A DNA stretch of 64,000 bases, taken from contig NZ_CP038498.1 of the NCBI RefSeq assembly GCF_012427845.1, positions 2,666,001-2,730,000 of the forward strand. Direction: 5' to 3'. This stretch comes from Pectobacterium punjabense. GTDB taxonomy: Bacteria; Pseudomonadota; Gammaproteobacteria; Enterobacterales; Enterobacteriaceae. The translations under genes were made by a program, and so were the position numbers. A model generated the notes under the pieces. That model ran no database searches. It had not been told where the DNA came from and saw nothing but the letters and a program-made list of their open reading frames with translations. How positions within the stretch are numbered: the first letter of the stretch is position 1; every line of letters starts with the position of its first letter. Below are positions 17,512 through 27,425 of the stretch, in pieces.

Positions 17512-17552
17512 GCCTCTCTGCATTAGGGTCTATGTCATAGCGTAAACCTCCC

Positions 17553-17591
17553 CCCTGTCGTGTTGCAAAACCAATAGCGCACACGACAGGG
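17553..17591 (+). terminator. Long-stem hairpin after ydeP
   Basis: CCCTGTCGTGT (17553-17563) and ACACGACAGGG (17581-17591) pair perfectly over 11 bp around a 17-base loop, 42 bases past the ydeP stop. CTTCTCTC follows instead of a run of T, so termination is plausible but not certain. Confidence 0.6.
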
Positions 17592-17748
17592 CTTCTCTCA
17601 AATCAGCATTGACTTTATTCGAATTTATTCGCGCTTTCCCCGTCGTTATACGGCCACGGCTCCCCCGATTATTCTTGCCGCCAGCACCTGATTCGAGTAA
17701 AACTGTGAACTGCTAATTAAGCCACTCACAATCGTATTTCTGGACGCT

Positions 17749-19683
17749 ATGTTTCAAGATAATCCGCTGCTTGCACAGCTAAAACAGCAACTTCACTCTC
17801 AGACACCGCGTGTTGAAGGTGTCGTCAAAGGTACCGATAAGGCATTTGGCTTTCTTGAGGCTGACGGACAAAAAAGCTATTTCATTCCCCCTCCGCATAT
17901 GAAAAAAGTGATGCACGGCGACCGGATTACCGCCACCCTGCATACGGAAAAAGATCGGGAAATTGTCGAACCAGAAACGCTGATAGAACCTTTCCTCACC
18001 CGATTTGTTGGGCGCATTCATAAAAAAGACGATCGCTTATCCATTACGCCTGACCACCCGCTGCTGAAAGACGCGATTCCTTGCCGCGCCGCACGCGATG
18101 TGACACACGATTTTCAGGATGGCGATTGGGCGGTAGCCGAAATGCGCCGTCACCCGTTGAAAGGCGACCGTGGCTTCCATGCCGAACTGACGCAGTACAT
18201 CACCACGGGCGATGACCCACTGGTGCCGTGGTGGGTGACGTTGTCACGCCACAACCTGGAGCGTTCTGCTCCAGAAGTGGAAACTACTGAGCGCCATGAC
18301 GGCGAGCTCGTCCGTGAAGATCTGACCGCGCTGAACTTTGTCACTATCGATAGCGCCAGTACCGAAGATATGGACGATGCGCTGTATGTGCAGGACAACG
18401 ACGATGGTTCACTGCAATTAACTATCGCCATCGCCGATCCCACCGCGTATGTGGATGCAGGTAGCGAACTGGACAACATTGCACGCCAGCGCGCCTTCAC
18501 CAACTATTTGCCCGGCTTCAACATCCCGATGCTGCCGCGTGCACTGTCGGACGATATCTGTTCCCTGCTCCCGAACGAACGTCGCCCCGTCCTCGCCTGC
18601 CGCGTGACGATTGCCGCCGACGGTGCACTGGGTGGCGATATCCACTTCTTTGCTGCCTGGATCGAATCCAAAGCCAAATTAGCGTATGACAACGTCTCTG
18701 ATTGGTTAGAAAATCAAGGCGAGTGGCAGCCACAAAGCGAGGCCATTGCTGAACAAATCCGTTTGCTGCACCGCCTCTGTCTGGCACGCAGTGAATGGCG
18801 CACCGCGCATGCCTTAGTGTTTAAAGATCGCCCGGATTATCGCTTCCTGCTGGGTGAAAAGGGCGATGTCTTGGATATCGTGGTTGAACACCGCCGCATC
18901 GCCAACCGTATCGTTGAAGAATCCATGATTGCCGCCAACGTTTGTGCGGCCATTGTGCTGCGCGATAAACTGGGCTTTGGTATCTATAACGTGCACAACG
19001 GTTTCGATCCCGCCTCGGTTGAACAAGCGGTTGCGGTACTGGACACGCATGGCGTTCAGGCTGATGCACCGACGCTGCTGACACTGGAAGGCTTCTGTAC
19101 GCTGCGCCGCGAGTTGGATGCCCAGCCGACACAGTTCCTGGATAGCCGTATCCGCCGCTTCCAGTCTTTCGCGGAAGTGAGCACCACGCCGGGGCCACAC
19201 TTTGGTCTGGGGCTGGAAGCCTATGCCACCTGGACATCCCCGATTCGTAAATACGGCGATATGGTGAACCACCGTTTGCTGAAAGCGGTTATCACCGGAC
19301 AGGCCGCAGAAAAACCACAAGATGACATCACGGTACAACTGGCCGAACGCCGTCGCCTTAACCGTATGGCAGAGCGCGATGTCGGCGACTGGCTGTACGC
19401 CCGCTACCTCAAAGATAAAGCCGGCACGGACAGTCGCTTCAACGCTGAAATCATTGATGTCACACGCGGCGGTCTGCGCGTTCGCCTGTTGGATAATGGT
19501 GCAGTGGCGTTTATCCCGTCCTCCTTTATCCATGCGGTGCGTGATGAGTTGGTGTGTAACCAGGAAATGGGCACCCTCTCGGTGAAAGGTGACGTGGTTT
19601 ATCGTCAGGGGGATACGCTAGACGTCCTCATCGCTGAAGTGCGTCTGGAAACCCGCAGCATCGTGGCAAAACCCGCCGCATAA
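17749..19683 (+). CDS. rnb: Exoribonuclease II
   Basis: A 644-residue RNase II, exactly the length of E. coli Rnb, which degrades single-stranded RNA 3' to 5'. The order is cold-shock domains (residues 1-170), the RNB catalytic domain, and a C-terminal S1 domain. The catalytic acid cluster is in [16 protein letters not shown] (near residue 203-215). [15 protein letters not shown], the [34 protein letters not shown] block and the S1 segment ([24 protein letters not shown]) are all clear. In E. coli rnb follows fabI closely; here about 15 kb of accessory genes separate them. It appears to be monocistronic, with a hairpin at 19692-19711. Confidence 0.97.
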   Translation: MFQDNPLLAQLKQQLHSQTPRVEGVVKGTDKAFGFLEADGQKSYFIPPPHMKKVMHGDRITATLHTEKDREIVEPETLIEPFLTRFVGRIHKKDDRLSITPDHPLLKDAIPCRAARDVTHDFQDGDWAVAEMRRHPLKGDRGFHAELTQYITTGDDPLVPWWVTLSRHNLERSAPEVETTERHDGELVREDLTALNFVTIDSASTEDMDDALYVQDNDDGSLQLTIAIADPTAYVDAGSELDNIARQRAFTNYLPGFNIPMLPRALSDDICSLLPNERRPVLACRVTIAADGALGGDIHFFAAWIESKAKLAYDNVSDWLENQGEWQPQSEAIAEQIRLLHRLCLARSEWRTAHALVFKDRPDYRFLLGEKGDVLDIVVEHRRIANRIVEESMIAANVCAAIVLRDKLGFGIYNVHNGFDPASVEQAVAVLDTHGVQADAPTLLTLEGFCTLRRELDAQPTQFLDSRIRRFQSFAEVSTTPGPHFGLGLEAYATWTSPIRKYGDMVNHRLLKAVITGQAAEKPQDDITVQLAERRRLNRMAERDVGDWLYARYLKDKAGTDSRFNAEIIDVTRGGLRVRLLDNGAVAFIPSSFIHAVRDELVCNQEMGTLSVKGDVVYRQGDTLDVLIAEVRLETRSIVAKPAA

Positions 19684-19691
19684 TAGTCACA

Positions 19692-19711
19692 CCGCCGAGT
19701 CATCTCGGCGG
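19692..19711 (+). terminator. Hairpin after rnb
   Basis: CCGCCGAG (19692-19699) pairs with CTCGGCGG (19704-19711) around TCAT, nine bases past the rnb stop. No T-tract follows, so it may act as a 3'-end stabiliser or a weak terminator. Confidence 0.55.
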
Positions 19712-19825
19712 ACAACCTCTCCGCACGGGCGTTCACAGCGAACCGCCCCGTGCATCATCAGCGTTTATTCCGCCACATGGTTTATCAACGGCAGGCGTGT
19801 AACCCTACTAAAAGGAGTGTTCCCG

Positions 19826-20743
19826 ATGAAAAAAATAACAATCGGCACATCCGCGATACAGGCTTCCAACATTGCGTTGGGCTGTATGCGAATGGCGAAG
19901 AAAAGCACGGATGAAGCGGCTGACATCCTCAATGCATCCATTGAAGCCGGCATTGATTTCTTCGATCATGCCGATATCTACGGCTCTGGCTTGTCGGAAG
20001 AGGTTTTTGCCGCAGGTTTACAGAAGACGTCCATCCGCCGGGAATCGATTTTTCTGCAATCCAAGTGCGGCATCCGCAAGGGGTTTTTCGATTTTTCCAA
20101 AGCGCACATCGTCGCGTCCGTTGAAGGCAGCCTTCAGCGCTTAAAAACAGACTACCTCGATGCGCTCCTGCTGCACCGCCCAGACACGCTGTTTGAACCC
20201 GATGAAGTCGCGGCAGCATTCGATGAACTGGAACGCAGTGGGAAGGTTCGTCATTTCGGCGTCAGCAATCAGAACCCGTTACAAATTGAGCTACTGAAGA
20301 AATCCGTACGTCAGCCGCTTATCGCCAACCAATTACAGTTCAGCATTATGCACACGGGCATGATTGATGCGGGTTTTAACGTCAATATGACGAACCCCGC
20401 ATCGGTGAATCACGACGGTTCAATTCTGGAGTACAGCCGCCTGAATTCGATGACGATTCAAGCCTGGTCACCTTTCCAATACGGTTTTTTTGAGGGCGTT
20501 TTTCTCGACAATGAGAAATTCCCCAAGCTAAACACGACAATTGACCACATCGCCAAGCACCATAACGTCACCAACACGGCGATCGCCACCGCATGGATTC
20601 TGCGTCACCCTGCCGACATGCAGGTGGTTATCGGCACCATGAGTCCAGAACGTATCCGTGATATCGCTGCGGCGTCTACGCTGACGCTCAGCCGCGAAGA
20701 GTGGTACGAGATTTACCGCGCCGCCGGCAACGTTTTGCCTTAA
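19826..20743 (+). CDS. Aldo/keto reductase
   Basis: A 305-residue NADPH-dependent aldo/keto reductase of the YdhF-like type. The catalytic tetrad is visible: Asp and Tyr in FFDHADIYGSG, Lys in LQSKCGIR, and His in LLLHRPD. RHFGVSN and the C-terminal QVVIGTMSPERI contribute the cofactor site. The start is ATG 19826, eight bases after AAGGAG; GTG 19817 falls inside that ribosome-binding site and is rejected. The gene stands alone between rnb and a CstA-like carrier and ends in a terminator at 20767-20801. The natural substrate is unknown. Confidence 0.9.
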   Translation: MKKITIGTSAIQASNIALGCMRMAKKSTDEAADILNASIEAGIDFFDHADIYGSGLSEEVFAAGLQKTSIRRESIFLQSKCGIRKGFFDFSKAHIVASVEGSLQRLKTDYLDALLLHRPDTLFEPDEVAAAFDELERSGKVRHFGVSNQNPLQIELLKKSVRQPLIANQLQFSIMHTGMIDAGFNVNMTNPASVNHDGSILEYSRLNSMTIQAWSPFQYGFFEGVFLDNEKFPKLNTTIDHIAKHHNVTNTAIATAWILRHPADMQVVIGTMSPERIRDIAAASTLTLSREEWYEIYRAAGNVLP

Positions 20744-20766
20744 GAAACGTTTTGTCTTCAGTACAC

Positions 20767-20801
20767 AAGCCCTGCTTATCCCTTGCAGGGCTTCACCTTT
20801 T
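20767..20801 (+). terminator. Rho-independent terminator of aldo/keto reductase gene
   Basis: AAGCCCTGC (20767-20775) and GCAGGGCTT (20785-20793) form a perfect 9-bp stem around a 9-base loop, followed by CACCTTTTT. Confidence 0.82.
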
Positions 20802-20970
20802 TACCGCTCCAGCACGTTAGCCCTTGTTTGGCCTTTAATTTTCTTTACAAAAATTCACCTTCGCTCACATTTTCTCATCCATCCGCTTCTCTTCGCCAAC
20901 AAACCCACTATTGTTAAATTGCATTAACACTCGCGCTATACCCTTTCTGAATAACGAAGGAGCCGTTGTT

Positions 20971-23034
20971 ATGAGTAACGTAAAGAGCATTGTGATCTGG
21001 CTGCTGGTCGGACTGGCGGGCGCTTTTTCGTTCGCCACGCTGGCGCTGAGCCGCGGTGAGCATGTCAATGCGGTGTGGTTGGTCATCGCCGCCGTCTCGT
21101 GCTATAGCATTGCCTATCGGTTTTACAGCCTGTTCATCGCCAAAAAAGTGTTTGAGCTAGACGATCGCCGACTGACACCGGCGGAACGTCATAACGACGG
21201 TCTGGATTATGTTCCCACCAATAAATGGGTCCTGTTCGGCCACCATTTCGCCGCCATCGCCGGGGCTGGCCCGCTGGTTGGGCCAATTCTCGCCGCACAG
21301 ATGGGGTTTCTCCCCGGCACGATTTGGATTCTGGTTGGCGTAATGCTCGCCGGTGCCGTGCAGGACTTTCTGGTGCTGTTTATCTCCACCCGCCGGGACG
21401 GTCGTTCTCTGGGCGAAATGGCAAAACAGGAACTGGGCACGTTCGCGGGTATCATCACCATGCTCGGCGCGCTGGGCGTCATGATCATCATTCTTTCAGC
21501 GCTGGCGCTGGTCGTTGTAAAAGCGCTGGCGGAAAGCCCATGGGGATTGTTCACCATTGCCGCCACCATCCCCATCGCGCTCTTTATGGGTGTTTACATG
21601 CGCTTTTTACGGCCAGGTAAAATTGCTGAAGTGTCGATTATCGGCTTCGTGCTGATGATGCTGGCGATTGTCTACGGCGGTAATATCGCCGCACACCCCT
21701 ATTGGGGGCCGTTCTTCACGCTGAAGGGGACATCGCTCACCTGGGTTCTGGTCATTTACGGCTTTGTCGCTTCTGTCCTGCCAGTCTGGCTGCTGCTGGC
21801 ACCGCGTGATTATCTCTCTACGTTCCTGAAAATCGGCGTTATTGTCGGGCTGGCCTTCGGTATCGTGTTCGCGATGCCGGAAATGAAAATGCCCGCGGTC
21901 TCTCGGTTTATTGACGGTACTGGCCCGGTTTTCTCCGGTTCCTTGTTCCCCTTCTTGTTTATTACTATCGCCTGCGGTGCGATTTCTGGTTTCCATGCGC
22001 TGGTTTCCAGCGGCACCACGCCAAAACTGGTTGAACGTGAAAGCCACATCCGCTTCATCGGCTATGGTGCAATGCTGATGGAATCCTTCGTCGCCATCAT
22101 GGCGCTGATTTGTGCTTCGGTTATCGAGCCGGGTATCTACTTTGCCATGAACTCACCCGCCGCTTTGATCGGGACCACGGTTGAGAGTGCCTCATTGGCT
22201 ATTAATAGTTGGGGATTTGTGATTACCCCACAGGAATTGAGTGCGATTGCCAATGACGTCGGCGAAGCCTCCATTCTTTCCCGTGCCGGTGGTGCGCCGA
22301 CCTTCGCGGTGGGCATGGCTTATATCATCACCGAAATTTTTAATAGCCGGGCGATGATGGCATTTTGGTATCACTTCGCCATTCTGTTTGAAGCCCTGTT
22401 CATCTTGACTGCCGTTGACGCCGGGACGCGCGCCTGCCGCTTTATGGTCCAGGATTTGGTCGGTATTGCGATTCCCAGACTGGCTAATAGCCACTCCTGG
22501 CTGGGGAATCTGGCCGGTACGACCGTTGCCGTTTCCGGTTGGGGATTCTTTGTGTATCAGGGCGTGATTGACCCGCTGGGCGGCATCAACACACTCTGGC
22601 CGCTGTTCGGGATCGGTAACCAGATGCTGGCATCAATGGCGCTGATTCTCGGCACCGTGGTGTTATTTAAGATGAAGAAACAACGCTACGCATGGGTGAC
22701 AATCGTCCCTACCGTCTGGCTGTTTATTACATCGATGACGGCAGGTTGGCAAAAAATCTTCCATGAAAAACCCAGTATCGGCTTCCTGGCTCAGGCGAAA
22801 CGCTTCGCAACGGGCATTGAACAGAACACGCTGATCGCACCAGCCAAATCGATTAAAGATATGGAAACTATCGTTTTCAGTAATCAGATCAACGCGGCGC
22901 TATGCGGGTTCTTCATGCTGGTAGCGGTGACGATGCTGGTTTCCGCATTCTTTGTCATTCGCCGTGCAATCAACAGCAATGTGCCAACGGCAAAAGAAAC
23001 GCCGATTGTCTTGCGAGACAGCGCTCAACCTTAA
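20971..23034 (+). CDS. CstA-family carbon starvation/pyruvate carrier
   Basis: A 687-residue polytopic inner-membrane protein of the CstA/BtsT family, which imports pyruvate or peptides in E. coli. Family blocks are plain: NDGLDYVPTNKWVLFGHHFAAIAGAGPLVGPILAAQMGFLPG, AGAVQDFLVLFISTRRDGRSLGEMAKQELG, LLAPRDYLSTFLKIGVIVGLAFGI, FPFLFITIACGAISGFHALVSSGTTPK, ILTAVDAGTRACRFMVQDLVG and DPLGGINTLWPLFGIGNQMLASMAL. The start at 20971 has AAGGAG eight bases upstream. It is slightly shorter than CstA (701) and BtsT (716), and I cannot say which of the two it is orthologous to. The small partner gene usually found after cstA or btsT (ybdD/yjiX) is absent; a strong terminator follows at once. Confidence 0.92.
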   Translation: MSNVKSIVIWLLVGLAGAFSFATLALSRGEHVNAVWLVIAAVSCYSIAYRFYSLFIAKKVFELDDRRLTPAERHNDGLDYVPTNKWVLFGHHFAAIAGAGPLVGPILAAQMGFLPGTIWILVGVMLAGAVQDFLVLFISTRRDGRSLGEMAKQELGTFAGIITMLGALGVMIIILSALALVVVKALAESPWGLFTIAATIPIALFMGVYMRFLRPGKIAEVSIIGFVLMMLAIVYGGNIAAHPYWGPFFTLKGTSLTWVLVIYGFVASVLPVWLLLAPRDYLSTFLKIGVIVGLAFGIVFAMPEMKMPAVSRFIDGTGPVFSGSLFPFLFITIACGAISGFHALVSSGTTPKLVERESHIRFIGYGAMLMESFVAIMALICASVIEPGIYFAMNSPAALIGTTVESASLAINSWGFVITPQELSAIANDVGEASILSRAGGAPTFAVGMAYIITEIFNSRAMMAFWYHFAILFEALFILTAVDAGTRACRFMVQDLVGIAIPRLANSHSWLGNLAGTTVAVSGWGFFVYQGVIDPLGGINTLWPLFGIGNQMLASMALILGTVVLFKMKKQRYAWVTIVPTVWLFITSMTAGWQKIFHEKPSIGFLAQAKRFATGIEQNTLIAPAKSIKDMETIVFSNQINAALCGFFMLVAVTMLVSAFFVIRRAINSNVPTAKETPIVLRDSAQP

Positions 23035-23056
23035 AGGGCATCGGCGCACATTCTTC

Positions 23057-23084
23057 AATCCCTCCTGCGTGGAGGGATTTTTTT
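23057..23084 (+). terminator. Rho-independent terminator of the CstA-family gene
   Basis: AATCCCTCC (23057-23065) and GGAGGGATT (23071-23079) form a perfect stem around TGCGT, followed directly by TTTTT. Confidence 0.93.
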
Positions 23085-23172
23085 ACCCGGAATAAGCGCT
23101 TCTGTCACAGTATGCAGTGGTTTTATCGCTTTTGATAAACCCCGCAGAGGTCATGAGAAACGCCCAACGACT

Positions 23173-24057
23173 TCAGGGTTCATGTAAACTGCCCATTCTT
23201 TCATAGCGTTTTTTATATTCCGCCGGTGGAATTCCATTATGTTTGCGAAATAAGCGTGTGAAATAGACCGGATCGCTGTACCCCACTGACTGTGCGACTT
23301 TAAATATGGGCAGTGGCGTCGACTGAATCAAGAGCTTGGCACAATTGATGCGCTGAACTTCGCGCCAGGCATAAATAGTTTGCCCCAATTCAATTTTGAA
23401 CAGATGCGCCAGCCGCGAAGGAGACAGAAACACCATCCCCGCCAGCGCTTCAATTCTCAGCTCTTCAGCAATATGTTCGTTTAAATAGGTGCACACCGTA
23501 TTTATCCTTGGATCGTGCGCATACCGGCTGCTAATAGGCTGTAGCTGAAAACAGGCGAGGATCAACCGCTCCAGCGCATTCATCGCCAACGCTTCTGACA
23601 GCGGCGTTGAATCGGCATTATGGCGGATCGCCTCATAGAACAGTGCTTGTATATGCTGGCTCATTGCAGGGGCATGGATGATGGTTTTCCCAATGCCCTG
23701 CGTTTTGTCATCCCATTTTAACCAGTCATGCCAGTAAGGTCGGGGAATAAAATAAATCCATACATGATCCCAGTGGTCGCTGTGTTTATCACGGCCATAA
23801 TGGTGTGGCACGCCCGGCGGAAAAAGTAATAATTCATTCTCCTTGGACAATAACGATCCTTCCCCTACTTTGGCACATCCCTGTCCGCGCAGCGTCAGGT
23901 TAATAATATACCCCTTCATTCCCTGTGGCCGGTTAATATAATAATCCAGTACCGAACCACGAGATATTGGAGTAAAACCAGCGACCATCCAGGCATTAAA
24001 GGTAAAGGTTTTCATCAACGGGGAAAAGTTCAATAATTCATTGATATTGAGTTCCAT
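23173..24057 (-). CDS. AraC-like arabinose-type regulator
   Basis: A 294-residue regulator closely resembling E. coli AraC across both domains. The N-terminal cupin keeps residues equivalent to the arabinose pocket of AraC: Pro13 (P8), Thr29 (T24), Arg43 (R38), Tyr87 (Y82), His98 (H93) and Trp100 (W95). Conserved text includes NRPQGMKGYIINLTLRGQG and LLLFPPGVPHHYGRD. The C-terminal part has two helix-turn-helix units (IEALAGMVFLSPSRLAHLFKIELG and KVAQSVGYSDPVYFTRLFRKHNGIPPAEY). It is the last gene of a minus-strand operon, 32 bp behind a GH42 beta-galactosidase. I infer a paralogue or reassigned AraC that senses arabinose or a similar sugar and activates the permease/GH42 operon. It may be the only AraC in this genome; this window cannot tell. 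Confidence 0.9.
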   Translation of the reverse strand: MELNINELLNFSPLMKTFTFNAWMVAGFTPISRGSVLDYYINRPQGMKGYIINLTLRGQGCAKVGEGSLLSKENELLLFPPGVPHHYGRDKHSDHWDHVWIYFIPRPYWHDWLKWDDKTQGIGKTIIHAPAMSQHIQALFYEAIRHNADSTPLSEALAMNALERLILACFQLQPISSRYAHDPRINTVCTYLNEHIAEELRIEALAGMVFLSPSRLAHLFKIELGQTIYAWREVQRINCAKLLIQSTPLPIFKVAQSVGYSDPVYFTRLFRKHNGIPPAEYKKRYERMGSLHEP

Positions 24058-24089
24058 ATTAACCTCTCGATATGGCCGCTGGCATAGGC

Positions 24090-26099
24090 TTAGCTTTCGA
24101 TAATAATAAAATCCCAGGCGTTGAGCAGTAACGATGAGCCTTCTACAACCTCAGTGTCAGTTAATAAAGCGTAACCACCCATTTCACAATGATAAGATTG
24201 GGGTTTCCCTGAGTAGTTAAATACAAAAGAAATTGACTTGCCGTGAGCATTTTTCATTCGTTTCACAATAAGCGGAAATGCATAGCGTGATGTGCGCGAA
24301 CGAAGCGATATGCCTCGCGTCAGATGATCAAATAACTGGCAAATAAGGAAAGGTTGCGGCAGAAACCCTACATACATTGCCCGTCCATCGCCATAATTCG
24401 CCTCGGTTGCGGCAACGTAATCACACCAGGCCGGATGCTGATAACGCAACAAGGTGCGGGTTTCTGGTAACGGTGTCAGTAACTCCATCCATAAATCAGC
24501 CCGATTATCACGGCTGCAATCAAGATCCGGCAGGCAGGCAGCAACGGTGACCGCATCCGGCAACGTAAACTGGCTATAGCTCACGCCACAAACACGGCTG
24601 AGCAAACCAGGTTGAGTACTGTGTCGAACTTTTACATTTTCGTCACTGAACCCTGATTTGAAGCCAATCAGCGCACGGCCACCTCGTTCAATATAACCAT
24701 TAATCCTTTCCAACAGCCCATTATCAGCAGCATAGAGCGCCGGAATAATCACAGCCTTATAGCGCGCCGTGCTTTCATCCACATCGTTAATAATGTCGAG
24801 AGAAATATTGTGATCGTACAGCGCATCATAAAACCGACGAATAATATCGTTATAAACGTTAGTTTTTGCGTCGCCAGGTTTGAATTGGTTCAGGGCATCC
24901 ATCGCTTCATTGCTGATCAATAACGCCACATCACAATCTGCCCGTAATGATTCAAGAGACGAAGACAGCCGGGAAAAATCAGCCCCAATCGTTGTGGCTT
25001 CTTGCCAGGTAGGATTGCGAGAGAAATCATGGCTCAGCAGCCCTTTCCAGTAGGTTTCAAACGAATTATGGATGGAATGCCAGTGCCAGTACGCCACCAT
25101 CGCCGCCCCCGAGGCGATGTGGCTAAAGGCTTGTAGCCGTAATTGCCCCGGATAAGGTGTCCACTGCGGAAACCCTTGTGCCTGCGTTTCGAGGACAAAA
25201 TAATTTCGCCCCTGTTTCAGATTTCGCGTAACGTCACCACCGAAGGCAATTTCTCTCCCGGTTAAATATGACTGGCTCGGGTGATAAATATCGACACCTG
25301 CCACACTCAGACATTTCGCTGCCGCAAAATGATCGACGTGAGGCTGTACGCCAAATGAATAACCGCGCCATTCAAAATCAAAATTGTGCGTAATGAAATG
25401 ATGCGGTTGTGCATATTCCCGCACCAGACTGGCCTGCCAGGCCAAATAATCCGTCACTTGCTGCCGCTGATAGCGGCTGAAAGCACAAGAGAGGCTGGCA
25501 TTAATGGTGTTCTCGACGGGGGGGAAATCTTCCCAGCGATCGATACGGTTACTCCAATAATCGAGGCCGAAATCATGATTAAGCTTATCGAGGCTCACAT
25601 ATTTTTCGCGCAAATGCTGAACAAAACCGTCCTGCATGTCGCGTCCAATATTATCGTAATGCTTAGTTTCATTATCTAATTGGTATCCGATGATCGCAGG
25701 ATGATGTTGTACATGCTCCAGCAACACACGGATGATATTCTCTGCATAACGGCGAAACACAGGGCTAACAATATCCATGATTTGCCGGGGTCCGTATTTT
25801 TGCTGTCCTTCTACCGTCGTCACCATGACTTCGGGGTGCTTGAGAGCAAGCCACGACGGAATCGCATAGGTTGGCGTGCCGATAATGACAGCGATCCCTG
25901 CACGATGCATCGCATCCAAAACGCGATCGATGTGATAAAAATTATACTCACCTTCTGTCGGCTCTAACGTGCTCCATGTCGATTCCGCAATGCGTACAAC
26001 ATTGATCCCCGTTTCCAGCATGAGTGAAATATCTTTTTCCAGACGATCTTCCGGCATATACTCATCGTAATAAGCAACACCATAATATAATTTTGACAT
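24090..26099 (-). CDS. GH42 beta-galactosidase
   Basis: A 669-residue family 42 glycoside hydrolase. The N-terminus YYGVAYYDEYMPEDRLEKDISLMLETGINVVRIAESTW is the family start. The acid/base is Glu144 in QLDNET and the nucleophile is Glu304 in FVLETQ. A trimerisation domain (about residues 380-590) and a small C-terminal beta domain follow. No signal peptide is present, so it cleaves imported short galacto-oligosaccharides, or related beta-galactosides or alpha-L-arabinopyranosides, in the cytoplasm. It lies 17 bp behind a LacY-like permease and 32 bp before an AraC-like regulator, so the three form one operon. In soft-rot bacteria such a unit would suit fragments of pectic galactan or arabinogalactan. 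Confidence 0.92.
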   Translation of the reverse strand: MSKLYYGVAYYDEYMPEDRLEKDISLMLETGINVVRIAESTWSTLEPTEGEYNFYHIDRVLDAMHRAGIAVIIGTPTYAIPSWLALKHPEVMVTTVEGQQKYGPRQIMDIVSPVFRRYAENIIRVLLEHVQHHPAIIGYQLDNETKHYDNIGRDMQDGFVQHLREKYVSLDKLNHDFGLDYWSNRIDRWEDFPPVENTINASLSCAFSRYQRQQVTDYLAWQASLVREYAQPHHFITHNFDFEWRGYSFGVQPHVDHFAAAKCLSVAGVDIYHPSQSYLTGREIAFGGDVTRNLKQGRNYFVLETQAQGFPQWTPYPGQLRLQAFSHIASGAAMVAYWHWHSIHNSFETYWKGLLSHDFSRNPTWQEATTIGADFSRLSSSLESLRADCDVALLISNEAMDALNQFKPGDAKTNVYNDIIRRFYDALYDHNISLDIINDVDESTARYKAVIIPALYAADNGLLERINGYIERGGRALIGFKSGFSDENVKVRHSTQPGLLSRVCGVSYSQFTLPDAVTVAACLPDLDCSRDNRADLWMELLTPLPETRTLLRYQHPAWCDYVAATEANYGDGRAMYVGFLPQPFLICQLFDHLTRGISLRSRTSRYAFPLIVKRMKNAHGKSISFVFNYSGKPQSYHCEMGGYALLTDTEVVEGSSLLLNAWDFIIIES

Positions 26100-26116
26100 A
26101 CTCCTTCCTCCTTAAA

Positions 26117-27349
26117 TTAATAAACTAACCCAGGCTTATGGGCAAACACTCTATTTTTATCCAGTGTGAAGAATGAAATAACGGTGAAGCACAAGGCGAC
26201 ACTTCCCAGTATCAGGTAGCTACTGGAAAATCCCATTTTCTGATACAAGTGGCCAATCCCGGTGGATAGAAAAATCGAGCTGAAACTTTTAGAGAATTGG
26301 AATCCAATAAGGTAGACCGTAGCGGAAAGCAGCGGATTGAAATTCGCAGTGATGTATTTTAATGCCGCAACCAGCAGCACTGAACTTTCGAACCCATGGA
26401 GTAATTTAATTAAACTAATGGATACTGGCCCAACGGCCCATGCGGAACCTATAATGCGAAAACTCATAATAAGCCCACAGTAGAGTAACGCATTTTTTGG
26501 CCCAATCTTATTCACAAACCACGGGGCGAAGAACATTACCACGGCATCCAGGAAAATCTGCCCGGTGGTTAAATAACCAAAAACTTCCGCACCACGCGCT
26601 TTGTTTTCAAAAAAGTGGGTGTAATAAATCGCAAACTGCTGGTCATAAGTTTCATAAACAGCGCCTACACCTATCATATAGATGGCAAAGAACCAGAATT
26701 GTTTTAGTTTTAGCAGTGCGGCTGCATCATTGAGTGTAACAGGCGGTTGAGTACGCATTTGCTGTGAATACTGATTCGAGGAACTGACCTGCGTTTTCCA
26801 TACAACAAACAATAAGCACACGCCCGCTGCGCTAGCCGTCCAAAAGATCAAGTTCTGATCGATGCCATAAAGTTTCCCTGCAATAAAGGTTCCTAATGCT
26901 GCACCAATACCGCCAAACATTCTCGCACGGCCGAATTCAAAACCCGATGCCCGGCTGACTTTATCAATATACGCCTCACAAATTCCGCAGCCTGCGCCGT
27001 AAGCCATACCGATATATATCCCGCCCGCAAACGCACCGAGAATAACGTTAAATTTCAATAGCGGGGCAAAGACGAATATCCAATAAGGTGCGAAAAATGT
27101 AATGATAAGCGCCAGCATCCACATAAGATGCTTACGATAAATAAGTTTGTCAGAAATAAAACCAAATAATGGCTGAACACATACCGCCACAACGGCAGTA
27201 AAGGAATACACCAGCCCAACATCTCCATAGCTAATGCCAATGGTCTCCGTTAGCCATAATGATAAATAAGGGAAACAGCACCCCCAACCGATGAAGAAAA
27301 AAAGGAAAAACAAACAGCTCATGTAATAATTTTTATTTGAATCTATCAT
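26117..27349 (-). CDS. LacY-like oligosaccharide:H+ symporter
   Basis: A 410-residue MFS carrier of the LacY family with twelve membrane segments. Key LacY residues have equivalents: Glu125 (E126), Arg143 (R144, in FEFGRARMFG), Glu233 (D237), Asp236 (D240), Arg298 (R302), His318 (H322) and Glu321 (E325). The equivalent of LacY Glu269, a sugar and coupling residue, aligns with Ile265 in GYLTTGQIFLDAV, with Gln next to it, so sugar recognition probably differs from lactose. It is the first gene of the operon that continues with the GH42 enzyme and the AraC-like regulator. The start is ATG 27349 (MIDSNKNYYM), with CGAGGG a few bases upstream. The likely cargo is a galactoside or arabinogalactan fragment. 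Confidence 0.9.
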   Translation of the reverse strand: MIDSNKNYYMSCLFFLFFFIGWGCCFPYLSLWLTETIGISYGDVGLVYSFTAVVAVCVQPLFGFISDKLIYRKHLMWMLALIITFFAPYWIFVFAPLLKFNVILGAFAGGIYIGMAYGAGCGICEAYIDKVSRASGFEFGRARMFGGIGAALGTFIAGKLYGIDQNLIFWTASAAGVCLLFVVWKTQVSSSNQYSQQMRTQPPVTLNDAAALLKLKQFWFFAIYMIGVGAVYETYDQQFAIYYTHFFENKARGAEVFGYLTTGQIFLDAVVMFFAPWFVNKIGPKNALLYCGLIMSFRIIGSAWAVGPVSISLIKLLHGFESSVLLVAALKYITANFNPLLSATVYLIGFQFSKSFSSIFLSTGIGHLYQKMGFSSSYLILGSVALCFTVISFFTLDKNRVFAHKPGLVY

Positions 27350-27425
27350 GATACCCTCGCGTTCTCATTACCGGAAATATGCCCGTATTGATGCGAGCAA
27401 CGTTACCCTGTAATAGAAAGCGCAG

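Noticed and set aside
18814..19533. 239-codon minus-strand frame in rnb
   Set aside because: It is entirely antisense to RNase II catalytic and S1 domains.
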